A stretch of DNA of 64,000 bases from Moellerella wisconsensis ATCC 35017 (lineage in GTDB: Bacteria; Pseudomonadota; Gammaproteobacteria; Enterobacterales; Enterobacteriaceae): assembly GCF_001294465.1 (NCBI RefSeq), contig NZ_LGAA01000018.1, positions 479,436-543,435 of the forward strand. Reading direction: 5' to 3'. The position numbers were made by a program, and so were the translations under genes. The notes below the pieces were generated by a model. It was not told the origin of the DNA and searched no databases. It worked only from the letters and a program-made list of their open reading frames with translations. Positions 22,408 to 34,582 of this stretch are shown here, piece after piece; positions within the stretch are counted from its first letter, which is position 1, and each line of letters opens with the position of its first letter.

Positions 22408-23850
22408 ATGAACGTATTACATGTTTGTGCAGAGTTTTTTCCTTTAATAAAAACCGGGGGGTTAGCAGACGTTGTCGCCGCATTGCTCCCAGCACAGAGG
22501 CAGCATGGTGTTGATGCGCGGGCTTTGTTGCCCGGATATCCTGCGGTAATGAATCAGGTTACTGATAAACAAAAAGTCACTACACTAAATACTTTCGCCG
22601 GTAAAATTACACTCTATTATGACCAATACCAAAATTCCCCGCTGTATATCATTGATGCCCCACATCTTTATCAACGCGAAGGCAGCCCATATCATGATGA
22701 GCATCATAATGCCTATCAAGACAACTATCTGCGCTTTGGCTTGTTGGGTTTTGTGGCCGCAGAGCTTGCCAGAGGCGGTGACTCACTCTGGAAAGCCGAG
22801 GTTATTCACGCTCACGATTGGCACGCAGCTTTAACTTGTGCTTATTTAGCCGCTTATAATTATCCGGCTCGCTGTATATTCACCATACACAACATCGCTT
22901 ATCAAGGACTATTTGCACCTCATCATATGGATGAACTGTGGTTACCGCCTGAATTTTATAATGTTGAGGGAATGGAGTTTTATGGCCAGCTCTCCTTTAT
23001 GAAAGCCGGTTTATTTTATGCTAATCATACTAATGCCGTAAGCCCGACCTACGCCAAAGAAATTTTACATCCTGAATATGCTTATGGTTTAGAGGGGTTA
23101 TTAAATCAACTGAATAAAGAACAACGCCTTAGTGGTATTTTAAATGGGATAGATACCGAGGTATGGGCACCAGATAGCGATGAATTAATTGTCCAAAAAT
23201 ACAATCAATGCAGTTTAAAAAAGAAAGTTAAAAATAAACTCGCATTACAAAAATCATTCAATTTACATCAACAAACTGAGCGCCCATTATTCGCTGTGGT
23301 AAGCCGTATGACCCACCAAAAAGGCTTAGATTTAATTTTTGATGTTTTACCCAACTTACTTGATTCTGGCAGTCAATTTATTCTTCTGGGTCATGGAGAT
23401 AAAGATATTGAGAATGCTTGTCGCCATGCTCAATCACAATATCCCGATCAAATCCGTGCACTTATCGGTTTTGATGAGCCATTATCCCATCAAATTATTG
23501 CTGGTGCCGATGTGTTAATGGTTCCAAGCCGCTTTGAACCCTGCGGATTAACTCAACTTTATGCATTACGCTATGGTACTTTGCCCCTCGTACGCCACAC
23601 TGGCGGACTCGCCGATACAGTTAAAGATTGCTCATTAGAAGCGATTAAACAAGGAACATCTACCGGTTTTGTGTTTTACGAAAGTGACCCGACAGATTTA
23701 AAAGCCGCTATTGATAGAGCCTTGATATTATGGGACTCTCCGGCTCAATGGCAGCAAGTACAAAAAAATGCAATGGCAAAGAATATTGGCTGGTATCAAT
23801 CCATTGAAATGTACTTAGAACTATATAGCAGGCTATTAAATGCAGGATAA
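22408..23850 (+). CDS. glgA: Glycogen synthase (ADP-glucose type)
   Basis: GlgA extends alpha-1,4-glucan chains from ADP-glucose. The 480 residues (E. coli 477) form a GT5 GT-B fold. The nucleotide-sugar site KTGGLADVV lies near residue 15, and HAHDWHAAL, FTIHNIAYQG, SRMTHQKGLDL, PSRFEPCGLTQLYALRYG and VRHTGGLADTV follow. Its AGGAGTGAGG ribosome-binding site lies inside the end of glgB, so expression is coupled. No terminator is evident after it; degenerate sequence follows. The ADP-glucose supplier GlgC must be encoded elsewhere. Confidence 0.96.
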   Translation: MNVLHVCAEFFPLIKTGGLADVVAALLPAQRQHGVDARALLPGYPAVMNQVTDKQKVTTLNTFAGKITLYYDQYQNSPLYIIDAPHLYQREGSPYHDEHHNAYQDNYLRFGLLGFVAAELARGGDSLWKAEVIHAHDWHAALTCAYLAAYNYPARCIFTIHNIAYQGLFAPHHMDELWLPPEFYNVEGMEFYGQLSFMKAGLFYANHTNAVSPTYAKEILHPEYAYGLEGLLNQLNKEQRLSGILNGIDTEVWAPDSDELIVQKYNQCSLKKKVKNKLALQKSFNLHQQTERPLFAVVSRMTHQKGLDLIFDVLPNLLDSGSQFILLGHGDKDIENACRHAQSQYPDQIRALIGFDEPLSHQIIAGADVLMVPSRFEPCGLTQLYALRYGTLPLVRHTGGLADTVKDCSLEAIKQGTSTGFVFYESDPTDLKAAIDRALILWDSPAQWQQVQKNAMAKNIGWYQSIEMYLELYSRLLNAG

Positions 23851-24068
23851 ATCAGCCCGCTTCAAAATATTTACGCGACTCTCTGCCGATTTAATTTTGA
23901 AACATTTAACAATAAAGATAGTCGCTATAAAAAATAATTTAAATTTTGAATCAGCCACTTATCTTCAATGATGGACTGTGCGAAGGTATCACAAGGTCTG
24001 CCGCTTTATGCGCCATACTGCCCGGTAAGGTCAACCTCGTACGGTTCCTTCGATATCATTCTTAGTCT

Positions 24069-24390
24069 CTAATATGATAGCTTCAATTGGCGTCCCTGAA
24101 CCGTAAGATTGTCTCAGCCACGATCATTTTATCTGTGTAGTATTAAGATTAATATTATCGCCAGCACTGAGGCTGCTATCGAAAGCTAAATTAGCGACAT
24201 CTGTAGCGATCAGGTTGATATTCTGCCCCGTTTTTAAGCTTAATTGACCATTATTACCGGTAATATAAATATTGGCAGGATCATCAAGCCAAACAAATTA
24301 TCCCTCGCCACGCTGCGCGATTTCACTGAGAGTATCGCACTCTGCCAATAATTCAATATCGCCTATCTTATTGATTTTATGCTAAGAAAA
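24069..24390 (-). pseudogene. Remnant of a filamentous haemagglutinin/CdiA-type protein
   Basis: Read on the minus strand, the frame entering at about 24390 gives IGDIELLAE, then after an in-frame stop VWLDDPANIYITGNNGQLSL, KTGQNINLIATDV and SLSAGDNINLNTTQIK. Another frame gives DNLTVQGRQLKL. These are the short beta-helix repeats of two-partner-secretion exoproteins (FhaB, CdiA, haemagglutinin-repeat family). There are at least two in-frame stops and one frame change, and no start or secretion domain, so this is a decayed internal fragment wedged between glgA and yhcC. About 200 bases (23851-24068) between it and glgA show nothing else I can support. Confidence 0.7.
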
Positions 24391-24423
24391 ATGAAAGGTA
24401 AGAAAAAAATTGCCTATCAAATA

Positions 24424-25326
24424 TTATAACGCGGAACCTTGAGCACCGTATTGTAATAAATATTGATAAATCGCATTCATTCCTAACCAATGGTTTTCAC
24501 ACCATTGTGGGGCTAATAAGGTCGGCGGTTTAGCACTGGCGGAGATACGATGATAGATAATTTCTGTTGGGGTATGACGGATAATCTCGCCGGCTATTGC
24601 AGTGTAGTCTTCAAGGCTCAAGGGGGCTAAACGTCCATTGCGCCAGCTTTTCGCCATAATGCTGCCCTCGACAATATGCAAAGGATGCAGTTTTATGCCA
24701 TCGGTGCCACATTCAAGTACCCGCTCTAGAGTTTGTAGATTATCTGATGCACTTTCGCCCGGTAAACCGGCGATTAAGTGGGTACATACTTTTAAACCTA
24801 ATTGACGGGCTAACCGTGTTGTTTGCTGATACGCGGCAAAATCATGGCCGCGATTAATTCGATGCAAGGTCTTATCATTCGCAGTTTGTAATCCCAATTC
24901 TAACCAAATTTCATAGCCCTGATCGCGATAATTACACAGCAGATCAATCACCGCTGGCGGTACACAATCGGGACGTGTGCCTACGCTCAAGCCTACAATA
25001 TCCGCATGCTGTAAGGCTTCTTCATACAGGGTTTTTAAGCTGCAAACTTCGGCGTAGGTATTGGTATAAGCTTGAAAATAAGCTAAATAACGCCGAGCAC
25101 GGTCAATTCGAGTTATCTGGCCGGCAATTTGTTCACTGATGGTACGAGACGATGCCTTCTCATCGGAAAAAGAAGCAACATTACAAAATGTACAACCTCC
25201 TCGCCCGAGAGTGCCGTCACGATTTGGGCAACTAAAGCCAGCGTGGATATTGATTTTATAGATTTTTTCACCATATCGGCGCTGGAGATCAGCGCCGAAC
25301 ATGGTTACAACTTGATTAAGCTGCAT
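24424..25326 (-). CDS. yhcC: Radical SAM protein YhcC (TIGR01212)
   Basis: A 300-residue radical SAM enzyme of unestablished substrate. The iron-sulfur ligands are in FSCPNRDGTLGRGGCTFC, the extended cluster motif of the YhcC/YtqA family. GTRPDCVPPAVIDLL, LELGLQTANDKTLHRINRGHD and THLIAGLPGES follow, and the C-terminal RHTPTEIIYHRISASAKPPTLLAPQWCENHW is characteristic. It begins 8 bases after the kdsA stop on the same strand, so it is probably the last gene of that operon. In E. coli yhcC is elsewhere (near gltB), so this linkage differs. Confidence 0.92.
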   Translation of the reverse strand: MQLNQVVTMFGADLQRRYGEKIYKINIHAGFSCPNRDGTLGRGGCTFCNVASFSDEKASSRTISEQIAGQITRIDRARRYLAYFQAYTNTYAEVCSLKTLYEEALQHADIVGLSVGTRPDCVPPAVIDLLCNYRDQGYEIWLELGLQTANDKTLHRINRGHDFAAYQQTTRLARQLGLKVCTHLIAGLPGESASDNLQTLERVLECGTDGIKLHPLHIVEGSIMAKSWRNGRLAPLSLEDYTAIAGEIIRHTPTEIIYHRISASAKPPTLLAPQWCENHWLGMNAIYQYLLQYGAQGSAL

Positions 25327-25334
25327 GGGCTAAA

Positions 25335-26204
<870 letters not shown>

Positions 26205-26248
26205 TCAGGACAAGGATTGTCTTATAAGAATTGCGTAATAAAATTCGA

Positions 26249-27058
26249 TCAGTGCAGTACTACGGGTTGATCGTTTAACGAATAAATCTGAATTTTAATC
26301 ATTTCAGCAATCGGATCTTCTGGGCAGTGTTCTACAAAATAAGTTAAATCGGGCAATGCCGCATGATCACAATCGAGATGAGCCAGAATTAAGCCGCGAT
26401 CTCTAATTTCATACGGTTCTTCCGGCTCCAAAAGAAGTAATGTTTCACATACCTTCAGCGCCATTTCCATTTTTTTCTCTTCCATCAGCGCCGCTTTCAT
26501 GGTGTCGAACAATTGACGAATAATTAATCGATGCTCAGCCTGTTCTAGCGGATAATCAGCCACTTGAACCAACGGTCCCATACTGCCTTTTAACCAATTA
26601 TTTAATAATGACCGGGTTAAAGTTTCACCATTTTGTGGGTTAATATACCAATCGCTATTATCTTTACGCACCACCAACAAAATAAGTTGAGTCGGGAAAA
26701 TAACTGGCTTAATGGGTAAATTGAGCTGTTGAGCAATATACAAGAAAATCACGCCTAATGACGCAGGCATGCCCTGTTTCGAATTTAATACGTTGTCTAA
26801 CCACAATACGTCAGACAACGTATAAATTCCTGAGACACTGCCAAATAGCCCATCGTGATAAAATAGATCGATCAGCTGCTGGATTTTCTGCTCATAATCG
26901 GCAGTTGGTGATAAGGATGCTTTAGCTAGCTCAACCAGTTCATCAAGTTGAGTTTGTACCCGAGCGACAGGAAAATCAGCGCGGATCATCTGTGATACCC
27001 AAATAATACCTTCACATAAAGATACTGTACTAAATTCTAAATCAGCTATGCTTTTCAT
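26249..27058 (-). CDS. sirB1: SirB1 family protein (transglutaminase-like/TPR)
   Basis: A 269-residue protein matching E. coli YchA/SirB1. It has an N-terminal transglutaminase-like region (DVLWLDNVLNSKQGMPASLG, FPTQLILLV, INPQNGETL) and a C-terminal tetratricopeptide-like part (ALKVCETLLLLEPEEPYEIRDRGLILAHLDC, YFVEHCPEDPIAEMIK). The function is not established. I use the ATG at 27058, which has GGAAGA upstream, rather than the GTG one codon earlier. It overlaps prmC by 17 bases, and kdsA follows 60 bases on, the normal enterobacterial order. Confidence 0.9.
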   Translation of the reverse strand: MKSIADLEFSTVSLCEGIIWVSQMIRADFPVARVQTQLDELVELAKASLSPTADYEQKIQQLIDLFYHDGLFGSVSGIYTLSDVLWLDNVLNSKQGMPASLGVIFLYIAQQLNLPIKPVIFPTQLILLVVRKDNSDWYINPQNGETLTRSLLNNWLKGSMGPLVQVADYPLEQAEHRLIIRQLFDTMKAALMEEKKMEMALKVCETLLLLEPEEPYEIRDRGLILAHLDCDHAALPDLTYFVEHCPEDPIAEMIKIQIYSLNDQPVVLH

Positions 27059-27893
27059 CACTCTTCCATTGACCTACAGATACTCTATCGCGGAGACCAT
27101 AATCCTGACAGGTGGCGATACGGTGATAACCATGCTGGCTAAAAAGCTGTCTTACTTGTTCGCCCTGTTGCCAGCCATGTTCCAGCAGTAACCAACCTTT
27201 ATTCACCAAATAATCACTCGCATGGTCGATAATCCACGCTAAATCAGATAATCCCTGTAAATCGGCCACTAAGGCAGTTAACGGTTCAAATCGAACATCC
27301 CCTTGCTGCAGATGCTCGTCTTCTTTATCGATATACGGAGGATTACTAACAATCATATCAAATTGAGTGGAAGAAAGTGAAGAAAACCAATGACTCTGAA
27401 TAAATTTCGTGTTCTTAATCTGCAATTGATGTTGATTTAATAATGCCAGTTCAACAGCATCAGGATTAATATCTACACCAACCACTTGATAACCTGGGCG
27501 TTCCGATGCAATCGCCAATGCAATTGCTCCAGTTCCTGTCCCTAAATCTAGAATATTGCCGGTACCCTCGGCAGGCAAGCGCATCAATGCCTGTTCAACT
27601 AAGCATTCAGTGTCCGGACGAGGGATTAATGTCGCCGGTGAAACTTGCAAAGGTAATGACCAAAACTCGCGTTGACCCACAATATAGGCTATCGGCTCGC
27701 CCTGCTGTCGACGCGTCAATAATATCTCAAGTTTAGCCCGTTCATCCGTCGATAGCTGAGTTTCATCAAACGCGACAATAAAGGTTCGGCTACGCCCCGT
27801 GGCATAGCCTAACAAAATTTCAGCATCCCGTTTTGGGCTGTCACTGGCGACCAAACGCGCGGTCGCCTGCTGTAACCACTGGCGAAAATCCAT
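27042..27893 (-). CDS. prmC: Release factor glutamine methyltransferase
   Basis: PrmC methylates the Gln of the GGQ motif in RF1 and RF2. The 283 residues include the helical N-terminal substrate domain (LLGYATGRSRTFI, RRQGEPIAYIVGQREFWSLPL), SAM loop ILDLGTGTGAIALA, VGVDINPDAVELA and the catalytic SNPPYI. The start overlaps the prfA stop by one base (TAATG), linking the enzyme to its substrate gene. The 3' end overlaps sirB1. Confidence 0.96.
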   Translation of the reverse strand: MDFRQWLQQATARLVASDSPKRDAEILLGYATGRSRTFIVAFDETQLSTDERAKLEILLTRRQQGEPIAYIVGQREFWSLPLQVSPATLIPRPDTECLVEQALMRLPAEGTGNILDLGTGTGAIALAIASERPGYQVVGVDINPDAVELALLNQHQLQIKNTKFIQSHWFSSLSSTQFDMIVSNPPYIDKEDEHLQQGDVRFEPLTALVADLQGLSDLAWIIDHASDYLVNKGWLLLEHGWQQGEQVRQLFSQHGYHRIATCQDYGLRDRVSVGQWKSDEKHS

Positions 27894-28975
27894 TAATCTT
27901 GCTCTGATAATGCAGACAGCTGATCAGCTTGGTATTCGTTGATAATCGGCTGAATTAACTCATCAATTTTACCTTCCATCACATCATCTAAGCGATAGAT
28001 AGTCAGATTAATCCGGTGATCAGTGACTCGTCCCTGTGGGAAGTTATAGGTTCGAATACGGTCTGAACGGTCGCCTGAACCCAATAAATTACGGCGTTCT
28101 GAGGCTTCGGCTTCTTGGCGTTTTTGTAATTCTGCTTGGCGAATACGCGCCCCCAGCACAGACATCGCTTTGGCTTTATTTTTATGCTGTGAACGCTCAT
28201 CCTGACATTCCACCACAATACCGGTCGGTAAATGGGTAATACGAATCGCTGAATCGGTAGTATTAACGTGCTGACCGCCGGCGCCTGATGAACGGAAAGT
28301 ATCGATACGCAAATCTGCTGGGCTAATTTCAGGTAATTCAGCATCTGGTAATTCTGGCAATACAGCCACAGTACACGCTGAAGTATGAATGCGCCCTTGT
28401 GATTCCGTTTCTGGTACCCGTTGAACACGATGTCCGCCAGACTCAAATTTCAACCGACCGTAAACATGATCGCCAGATATTTTGGCCACCACTTCTTTAA
28501 ATCCACCGTGTTCACCGTCGTTAGCATTCATTAGCTCAATACGCCAGCGTTTAGATTCGGCATAACGGCTGTACATACGGAATAAATCACCGGCAAAAAT
28601 AGCGGCTTCATCCCCACCTGCGCCGGCTCTAATTTCAATAAAGCAATTGCGTTCATCGTCGGGATCTTTAGGCAGCAGCAATAATTGCAGCTGTTGTTCT
28701 AATTCTTCATTACGTGCTTTGGCATCTTTTAATTCTTCTTGAGCCATCTCTTTCATTTCAGGATCATCGAGCAGCATTTCTGCTGTTTCGATATCTTCCT
28801 GTACGCCAGTCCACGCTTGGAAACATTTGGCGACATCGCCAAGTTGGGCGTACTCTTTGGATAAGGCACGGAAACGATCTTGATCAGAAATAACACCAGC
28901 ATCAGACAAGTGCGCTTGAATTTCTTCATAGCGTTCCTGTAATGCTTCCAGTTTCGCGACAATAGAGGGCTTCAT
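27893..28975 (-). CDS. prfA: Peptide chain release factor 1
   Basis: RF1 reads UAA and UAG. The 360 residues (E. coli 360) carry the decoding tripeptide as PET within [17 protein letters not shown], and the peptidyl-hydrolysis motif GGQ in [18 protein letters not shown]. PxT forms other than PAT are normal among bacteria. It follows hemA on the same strand with a 31-base gap and is coupled to prmC. Confidence 0.98.
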   Translation of the reverse strand: MKPSIVAKLEALQERYEEIQAHLSDAGVISDQDRFRALSKEYAQLGDVAKCFQAWTGVQEDIETAEMLLDDPEMKEMAQEELKDAKARNEELEQQLQLLLLPKDPDDERNCFIEIRAGAGGDEAAIFAGDLFRMYSRYAESKRWRIELMNANDGEHGGFKEVVAKISGDHVYGRLKFESGGHRVQRVPETESQGRIHTSACTVAVLPELPDAELPEISPADLRIDTFRSSGAGGQHVNTTDSAIRITHLPTGIVVECQDERSQHKNKAKAMSVLGARIRQAELQKRQEAEASERRNLLGSGDRSDRIRTYNFPQGRVTDHRINLTIYRLDDVMEGKIDELIQPIINEYQADQLSALSEQD

Positions 28976-29006
28976 TGGTTATATTAGACCTATGATTAAA
29001 AAGTGA

Positions 29007-30269
29007 TTATTGATGATCCAGCCCTAGGCTGCCCTTGAGTAGGTTAAGACGCTCCAGATCTCCTTCTCCGGCGGCCTGCTGAAGTGATTTTGTCGGTGCG
29101 TGGATCAGACGATTGGTTAACTGTTGAGTTAACTGCTTGATAGTCTGTTCAACATCAGCACCTTGGTGGATAGCGGCTAACGCTTTTTCTGTCATCTGTG
29201 CACGAACCTGCTCAGCTTGAGCACGATAATCGCGGATTGTCGATACCGCGGCTTGCGAGCGCAACCAATCCATAAAATGACGGCTTTCTTGAGCCACAAT
29301 ATATTCGGCCTCAATCGCCGCGGCTTTACGGTGCTCTAAATTCTGCTGAATAATTGTTTCTAAATCATCAACAGTATACAGGTACACATCGCGAAGCTTA
29401 TTGACATCTTGTTCAATATCTCGAGGAACAGCGATATCAATCAATAACATAGGCTTATTACGTCGAGCTTTCATTGCGCGCTCAACCATGCCCTTACCCA
29501 TAATCGGTAACGGACTGGCGGTCGAACTAATCACAATATCTGCTTCTGATAGACGAGTATCAATATCAGCAAGCGAGATAACATCGGCGTTAACTTCATC
29601 GGCTAGAGCTTGAGCACGTTCACGAGTACGGTTAGCGATCATCATCCGTTTTACTCCATGCTCACGCAGATGACGAGCAACTAACTCTATAGTTTCACCG
29701 GCTCCCACCAGCAAAATATTTAAGTGATTAAGCGATTCAAAAATCTGGCGTGCTAACGTACAAGCAGCAAATGCTACCGAGACTGCATTGGCGCCAATTT
29801 TAGTTTCGGTACGTACACGTTTAGCCACCGAGAAAGATTTTTGAAATAAACGCTCTAAATCACTAGATAGCGCATGGTTATGCTGTGAAAGCGCAAAAGC
29901 TTTTTTAACTTGCCCTAAAATCTGTGGCTCGCCGAGCACTAATGAGTCAAGTCCACTAGCGACTCGCATCAAATGACTGACCGCGTCATTACCCTGATGC
30001 CAGTAGATACTAGACTTTAGATCGTTGGGCTGAATATTGTGATAGCGACACAACCAGCTAATCAGTTGTTCATGGGCTTTATCTTGAGCTGCAACACTCA
30101 AATACAGCTCAGTTCTATTACACGTAGACAGCACAACGCCCCCGCTAACCTCAGGTTGCTGGAGCAGATCATCAAGCGCATGATCAATTTTATCTGGACC
30201 GAAGGTGACTTTCTCACGCAACGATACAGGCGCTGTTTTGTGGTTAATACCAAAGGCTAACAGAGTCAT
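29007..30269 (-). CDS. hemA: Glutamyl-tRNA reductase
   Basis: HemA reduces glutamyl-tRNA to glutamate-1-semialdehyde, the first step of C5 tetrapyrrole synthesis. The 420 residues show [20 protein letters not shown] (an N-terminal region that tunes proteolysis in enterobacteria), the catalytic Cys in [27 protein letters not shown], the NADPH loop [16 protein letters not shown] and the C-terminal dimerisation helix region [17 protein letters not shown]. The ribosome-binding site is weak. It diverges from lolB across a long spacer, as in E. coli. Confidence 0.97.
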   Translation of the reverse strand: MTLLAFGINHKTAPVSLREKVTFGPDKIDHALDDLLQQPEVSGGVVLSTCNRTELYLSVAAQDKAHEQLISWLCRYHNIQPNDLKSSIYWHQGNDAVSHLMRVASGLDSLVLGEPQILGQVKKAFALSQHNHALSSDLERLFQKSFSVAKRVRTETKIGANAVSVAFAACTLARQIFESLNHLNILLVGAGETIELVARHLREHGVKRMMIANRTRERAQALADEVNADVISLADIDTRLSEADIVISSTASPLPIMGKGMVERAMKARRNKPMLLIDIAVPRDIEQDVNKLRDVYLYTVDDLETIIQQNLEHRKAAAIEAEYIVAQESRHFMDWLRSQAAVSTIRDYRAQAEQVRAQMTEKALAAIHQGADVEQTIKQLTQQLTNRLIHAPTKSLQQAAGEGDLERLNLLKGSLGLDHQ

Positions 30270-31164
30270 AGGATCACTGGCTTCAACGACATAATTTTGA
30301 TTGCTGGCAACGGAGACAATTGGCTGTAACCTCTCTTATTTCCGTAGCTAATTGTTATATTAACGGATAAAGCCACATTAATAGTCAAAATAGTCAGTAA
30401 GTATAATAGCTACAGCCTGTTACTTTATTACTGGTATTACTGGCAATTAATGATGCTTTTTTCGCATATTTATTAATTTTCTATTTTTAATAACTGATTT
30501 AAAAGATCAAATTGAGCTTTTATCTTATTAATTAAATTATCCGCTCAAATCTTAGTTTAAGACTTGAGCTTAACATCTTGTCTATGATCTGGCTTTTCTA
30601 CAATAACAACACAGTAGAGATACTTCGCGTACCGCCACTATTATACAGCATCAGAACTTCGAGATAGCATCAGAACTTCAACACTAACAACAGCCGAATA
30701 TTTTACACATCTTTATAGCCTATTACACAATTTTTTGTCAGACATATCAGATGACAAGCTCGTATGAAGCTAATTTTATCCGCTATTTTTCATCTATTCT
30801 TTTGCCTAAAATGTTTTTTTATCGCGCACGCCAAATTATTTTTGCTAAAAATAGACTGGTAACCTTATCATTCTAACTGGCATTATTCTACTTGATGCCG
30901 CCTTGCAATTAAAGGACTGTAACAGCAGCAACCTAGAACTCACGAGTTTGATCACGTAAATCTACGTGAATTTAATCATATTTACTCAAGAACTATTTCG
31001 TTAAAAAACTATTTCTCACAACCACTATCGACAGTAACATGCCGATAAAATAATGAACCTAAAACCAGGCATATTAGCTAGCCAATACAGCCAAGTATCT
31101 GTAACTTGATATATAATCTTCGGTATATCGCCAATATCAGTCTATAGAGAATATAGGATAATTA
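30270..31164. other. Long hemA-lolB divergent spacer
   Basis: This 895-base spacer is much longer than needed for two promoters. No coding sequence is visible on either strand. It contains a 14-base direct repeat, AGCATCAGAACTTC, at 30647-30660 and 30666-30679 (period 19), and a small inverted repeat ACGTAAATCTACGT near 30955. A TATAAT at 31112-31117 could serve lolB but lacks a good -35. Otherwise nothing is recognised. Confidence 0.5.
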
Positions 31165-31854
31165 ATGTCATCTCATTCTGCTCAGACCGCAACTTCCCTA
31201 GTCATATCATCGACAATGACCAAAATGCGTCATTTTTCTCGCTTTTGGCGTTTACTGCCACTTGCCAGTGTACTATTAACGGCATGTACCCTCACCGAAC
31301 AAGCTACCACCCCAGGAACTGGTTCGGTGAACGATCCCCAATGGCAAACACATCAGCAACAATTGAGCCACTTATCGCAATATCAAACGCGCGGCTCTTT
31401 TGCGTATATTAGCCCAGAGAATAAAACCTACGCCAAGTTTTTCTGGCAGCAATATACCCCACAAAATTATCGTTTAATGCTCACCAATCCAATTGGTACT
31501 CGAGAATTAGAATTGGCAGTTGAGCCTGATTTAGCCACATTGACCACCAAAGACGGTAAAACACATTTGAGCGATGTACCGTCAGAATTAATTTATCAGC
31601 TAACCGGTATGGAAATTCCGATTAATGACCTCACGCCTTGGCTGATTGGTTTACCTGGCCGTGCAACCCACTATACGTTAGATGAAAATCACCTGCTCAA
31701 ATCAATCACTTTTACCCAAAATGGGGTCACTTGGCAGTTAGATTATTTAGCGTATGATACCCAAACTCAGCCAAGTTTGCCGAGCCGACTAGAGCTAAGC
31801 CAAGGCGAACAGCGTATTAAATTGAAAATGGATAGTTGGACACTAAACAAATGA
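31165..31854 (+). CDS. lolB: Outer-membrane lipoprotein receptor LolB
   Basis: LolB accepts lipoproteins from LolA and inserts them in the outer membrane. The mature part matches E. coli Lol[55 protein letters not shown] and the final [12 protein letters not shown]. The lipobox is LLTAC with Cys41. The start at 31165 has AGGATAATTA before it, but gives an unusually long signal region. Internal Met18 or Met21 would give a normal-length signal but have no visible ribosome-binding site. The stop overlaps the ispE start (ATGA). Confidence 0.93.
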   Translation: MSSHSAQTATSLVISSTMTKMRHFSRFWRLLPLASVLLTACTLTEQATTPGTGSVNDPQWQTHQQQLSHLSQYQTRGSFAYISPENKTYAKFFWQQYTPQNYRLMLTNPIGTRELELAVEPDLATLTTKDGKTHLSDVPSELIYQLTGMEIPINDLTPWLIGLPGRATHYTLDENHLLKSITFTQNGVTWQLDYLAYDTQTQPSLPSRLELSQGEQRIKLKMDSWTLNK

Positions 31855-32726
31855 CGTTAACTTGGCCTTCCCCGGCAAAACTTAATTTATTTTTGTATAT
31901 CACGGGCCGCCGTGCAGACGGCTATCATGAATTACAAACGCTATTTCAGTTTCTTGATTACGGTGATGAGATTACCGTAACCCCACGTCAAGATAATCAA
32001 TTGCGGTTATTAACCGATATGCCTGGCGTCGAGCCGCGCAATAACTTGATTTTGAAAGCGGCCTATGCATTACAAAATTATTGCCAACAGCATTGCTCAC
32101 AACAGGCGCCTTTTGGCGCAGATATCGCGATAAAGAAAATTCTGCCAATGGGCGGGGGTATTGGTGGCGGCTCATCAAATGCCGCAACAATATTAATTGC
32201 GCTTAATTATCACTGGCAAACGGGGATCTCAGATGAGACACTGGCGGAGCTCGGTGCAGCATTAGGGGCAGATGTCCCGGTATTTGTTAAAGGCCATGCA
32301 GCGTTCGCCGAAGGAATTGGTGAAATATTAACCCCTGCTGATCCCGAAGAGAAATGGTATTTGGTCGCACATCCCGGAATTGAGATCCCAACCCCGACAA
32401 TCTTCACAGATCCAAAATTAAATCGAAATTCTCCAAAACGCTGTTTAGCCGCATTATTACTGGCTCCGTACGCAAATGATTGCGAACCGATCGCAAGAAA
32501 ACGTTTTCGTGAGGTTGAACAGCTCGTTTCATGGCTGTTAGAATATGCTCCGTCTCGCCTGACTGGAACTGGCGCTTGTGTTTTTTCTGAGTTTAAAACA
32601 CAAGCTGAAGCCATTAAGGTGTATAATGAAGCCCCATCGTGGGTGCAGGGGTTTATTGCCCGAGGGGTTAATGAATCACCATTGCACAGATTCCGCGCTG
32701 GGATAACCCGTGTATTGAACCAATAA
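31851..32726 (+). CDS. ispE: 4-diphosphocytidyl-2-C-methyl-D-erythritol kinase
   Basis: IspE is the GHMP kinase of the non-mevalonate isoprenoid pathway. The 291 residues contain [35 protein letters not shown], the ATP-binding glycine loop [16 protein letters not shown] and the closing [11 protein letters not shown] and [12 protein letters not shown] start at the ATG at 31851, which overlaps the lolB stop and matches the family start, instead of the TTG five codons upstream. prs follows after 56 bases, the E. coli order. Confidence 0.96.
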   Translation: MTLTWPSPAKLNLFLYITGRRADGYHELQTLFQFLDYGDEITVTPRQDNQLRLLTDMPGVEPRNNLILKAAYALQNYCQQHCSQQAPFGADIAIKKILPMGGGIGGGSSNAATILIALNYHWQTGISDETLAELGAALGADVPVFVKGHAAFAEGIGEILTPADPEEKWYLVAHPGIEIPTPTIFTDPKLNRNSPKRCLAALLLAPYANDCEPIARKRFREVEQLVSWLLEYAPSRLTGTGACVFSEFKTQAEAIKVYNEAPSWVQGFIARGVNESPLHRFRAGITRVLNQ

Positions 32727-32737
32727 GCCTTGGCTAA

Positions 32738-33730
<993 letters not shown>

Positions 33731-33845
33731 GAACTGACACTCTAGCGCAGGTCATCTCGCGCAAGTGTCGCTAAGTTCAGCTGTCTAATACGAGGTTTTT
33801 ATCGTAAATTATGGGCAGAGTGTTAATTGCGTGAGAATGCCCAAT

Positions 33846-33879
33846 AAAAAACCGCTAAGTCATGACTTAGCGGTTTTTT
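33846..33879 (+). terminator. Perfectly palindromic bidirectional terminator (prs / ychH)
   Basis: Positions 33846-33862 and 33863-33879 are exact inverted complements (17 bp a side). The core ACCGCTAAGT/ACTTAGCGGT is flanked by A5 and T6. It lies between the convergent prs and ychH genes and works on both strands. Confidence 0.9.
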
Positions 33880-33964
33880 ATTGTCTACCTCTCAACGCAT
33901 ACATCGGCTCACTAAAGCGCGTTCAATGGACATAATTGTCTAAAACGTATAACATAAATTATAT

Positions 33965-34240
33965 TTATAAATAGCGATGTTTATCGCGGCGATACTTATC
34001 ATCATGATTTTTTAACCACCAATAACGATCACTTACTGTTTCTCGCCCACCGATTTTAGCGCCAAGTAACCACACCATCGCGCCAATAAATAAACCAAAT
34101 AATGAGCCGTTAGTAATTAATTCAGACCAACCCATATCAAATACATGTGAGGCTAAATTTACGGCGATACTGCCTATCATCGCCACTAAACCACAGCCCA
34201 TAAGTAAATTACCTAATATAGATGCTGTTTTACGTTTCAT
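33965..34240 (-). CDS. ychH: YchH family stress-related inner-membrane protein (DUF2583)
   Basis: A 91-residue protein with two hydrophobic segments (about residues 8-30 and 43-62) and a charged, Tyr/His-rich tail. The start MKRKTASILGNLLMGCGLV and the segment DRYWWLKNHDDKYRRDKHR match E. coli YchH, which has been linked to stress resistance and biofilm; its mechanism is unknown. As in E. coli, it lies between prs and pth and diverges from pth. The sequence before the ATG (GAGGTGAAGT) gives a good ribosome-binding site. Confidence 0.88.
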   Translation of the reverse strand: MKRKTASILGNLLMGCGLVAMIGSIAVNLASHVFDMGWSELITNGSLFGLFIGAMVWLLGAKIGGRETVSDRYWWLKNHDDKYRRDKHRYL

Positions 34241-34512
34241 ACTTCACCTCTTGCCCATCAGCCTAAAGGAAAATTTAACGCCATATTTAATGCCATGTTT
34301 AACGTAATAGTTAAAAATAATCTTTTATCTGATTACATTATAACCACAAAATAAATAAGGTTTGCGATGGTGCTCACAAGCAATAAATTTTCAATGCTAT
34401 ATTTGGTCTATTTGTGATACTAAAGCATCATTATTATCAAACTATTCAGCCAAAAATGATTTTCCCAGTAACTATCTTCCTCCCAATATTCCGCCACTAG
34501 ATGACAGCTATT

Positions 34513-34541
34513 TTGAACTTCGCTCTAATGCGAGGTAAACT
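34513..34541 (+). promoter_or_regulatory. Putative sigma-70 promoter of pth
   Basis: TTGAAC (34513-34518), a 17-base spacer and TAAACT (34536-34541) lie about 40 bases before the pth start. The rest of the 342-base ychH-pth spacer (34241-34582) is A+T rich, with no gene seen. Confidence 0.5.
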
Positions 34542-34582
34542 AGAGTTAACGCCCACAACTGCAAAATAGTGATTTAATTACA

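Noticed and set aside
28340..28460. PET in place of the E. coli PAT tripeptide in RF1
   Set aside because: The PxT pattern is intact and PET is common in bacterial RF1, so no altered stop-codon reading is implied.
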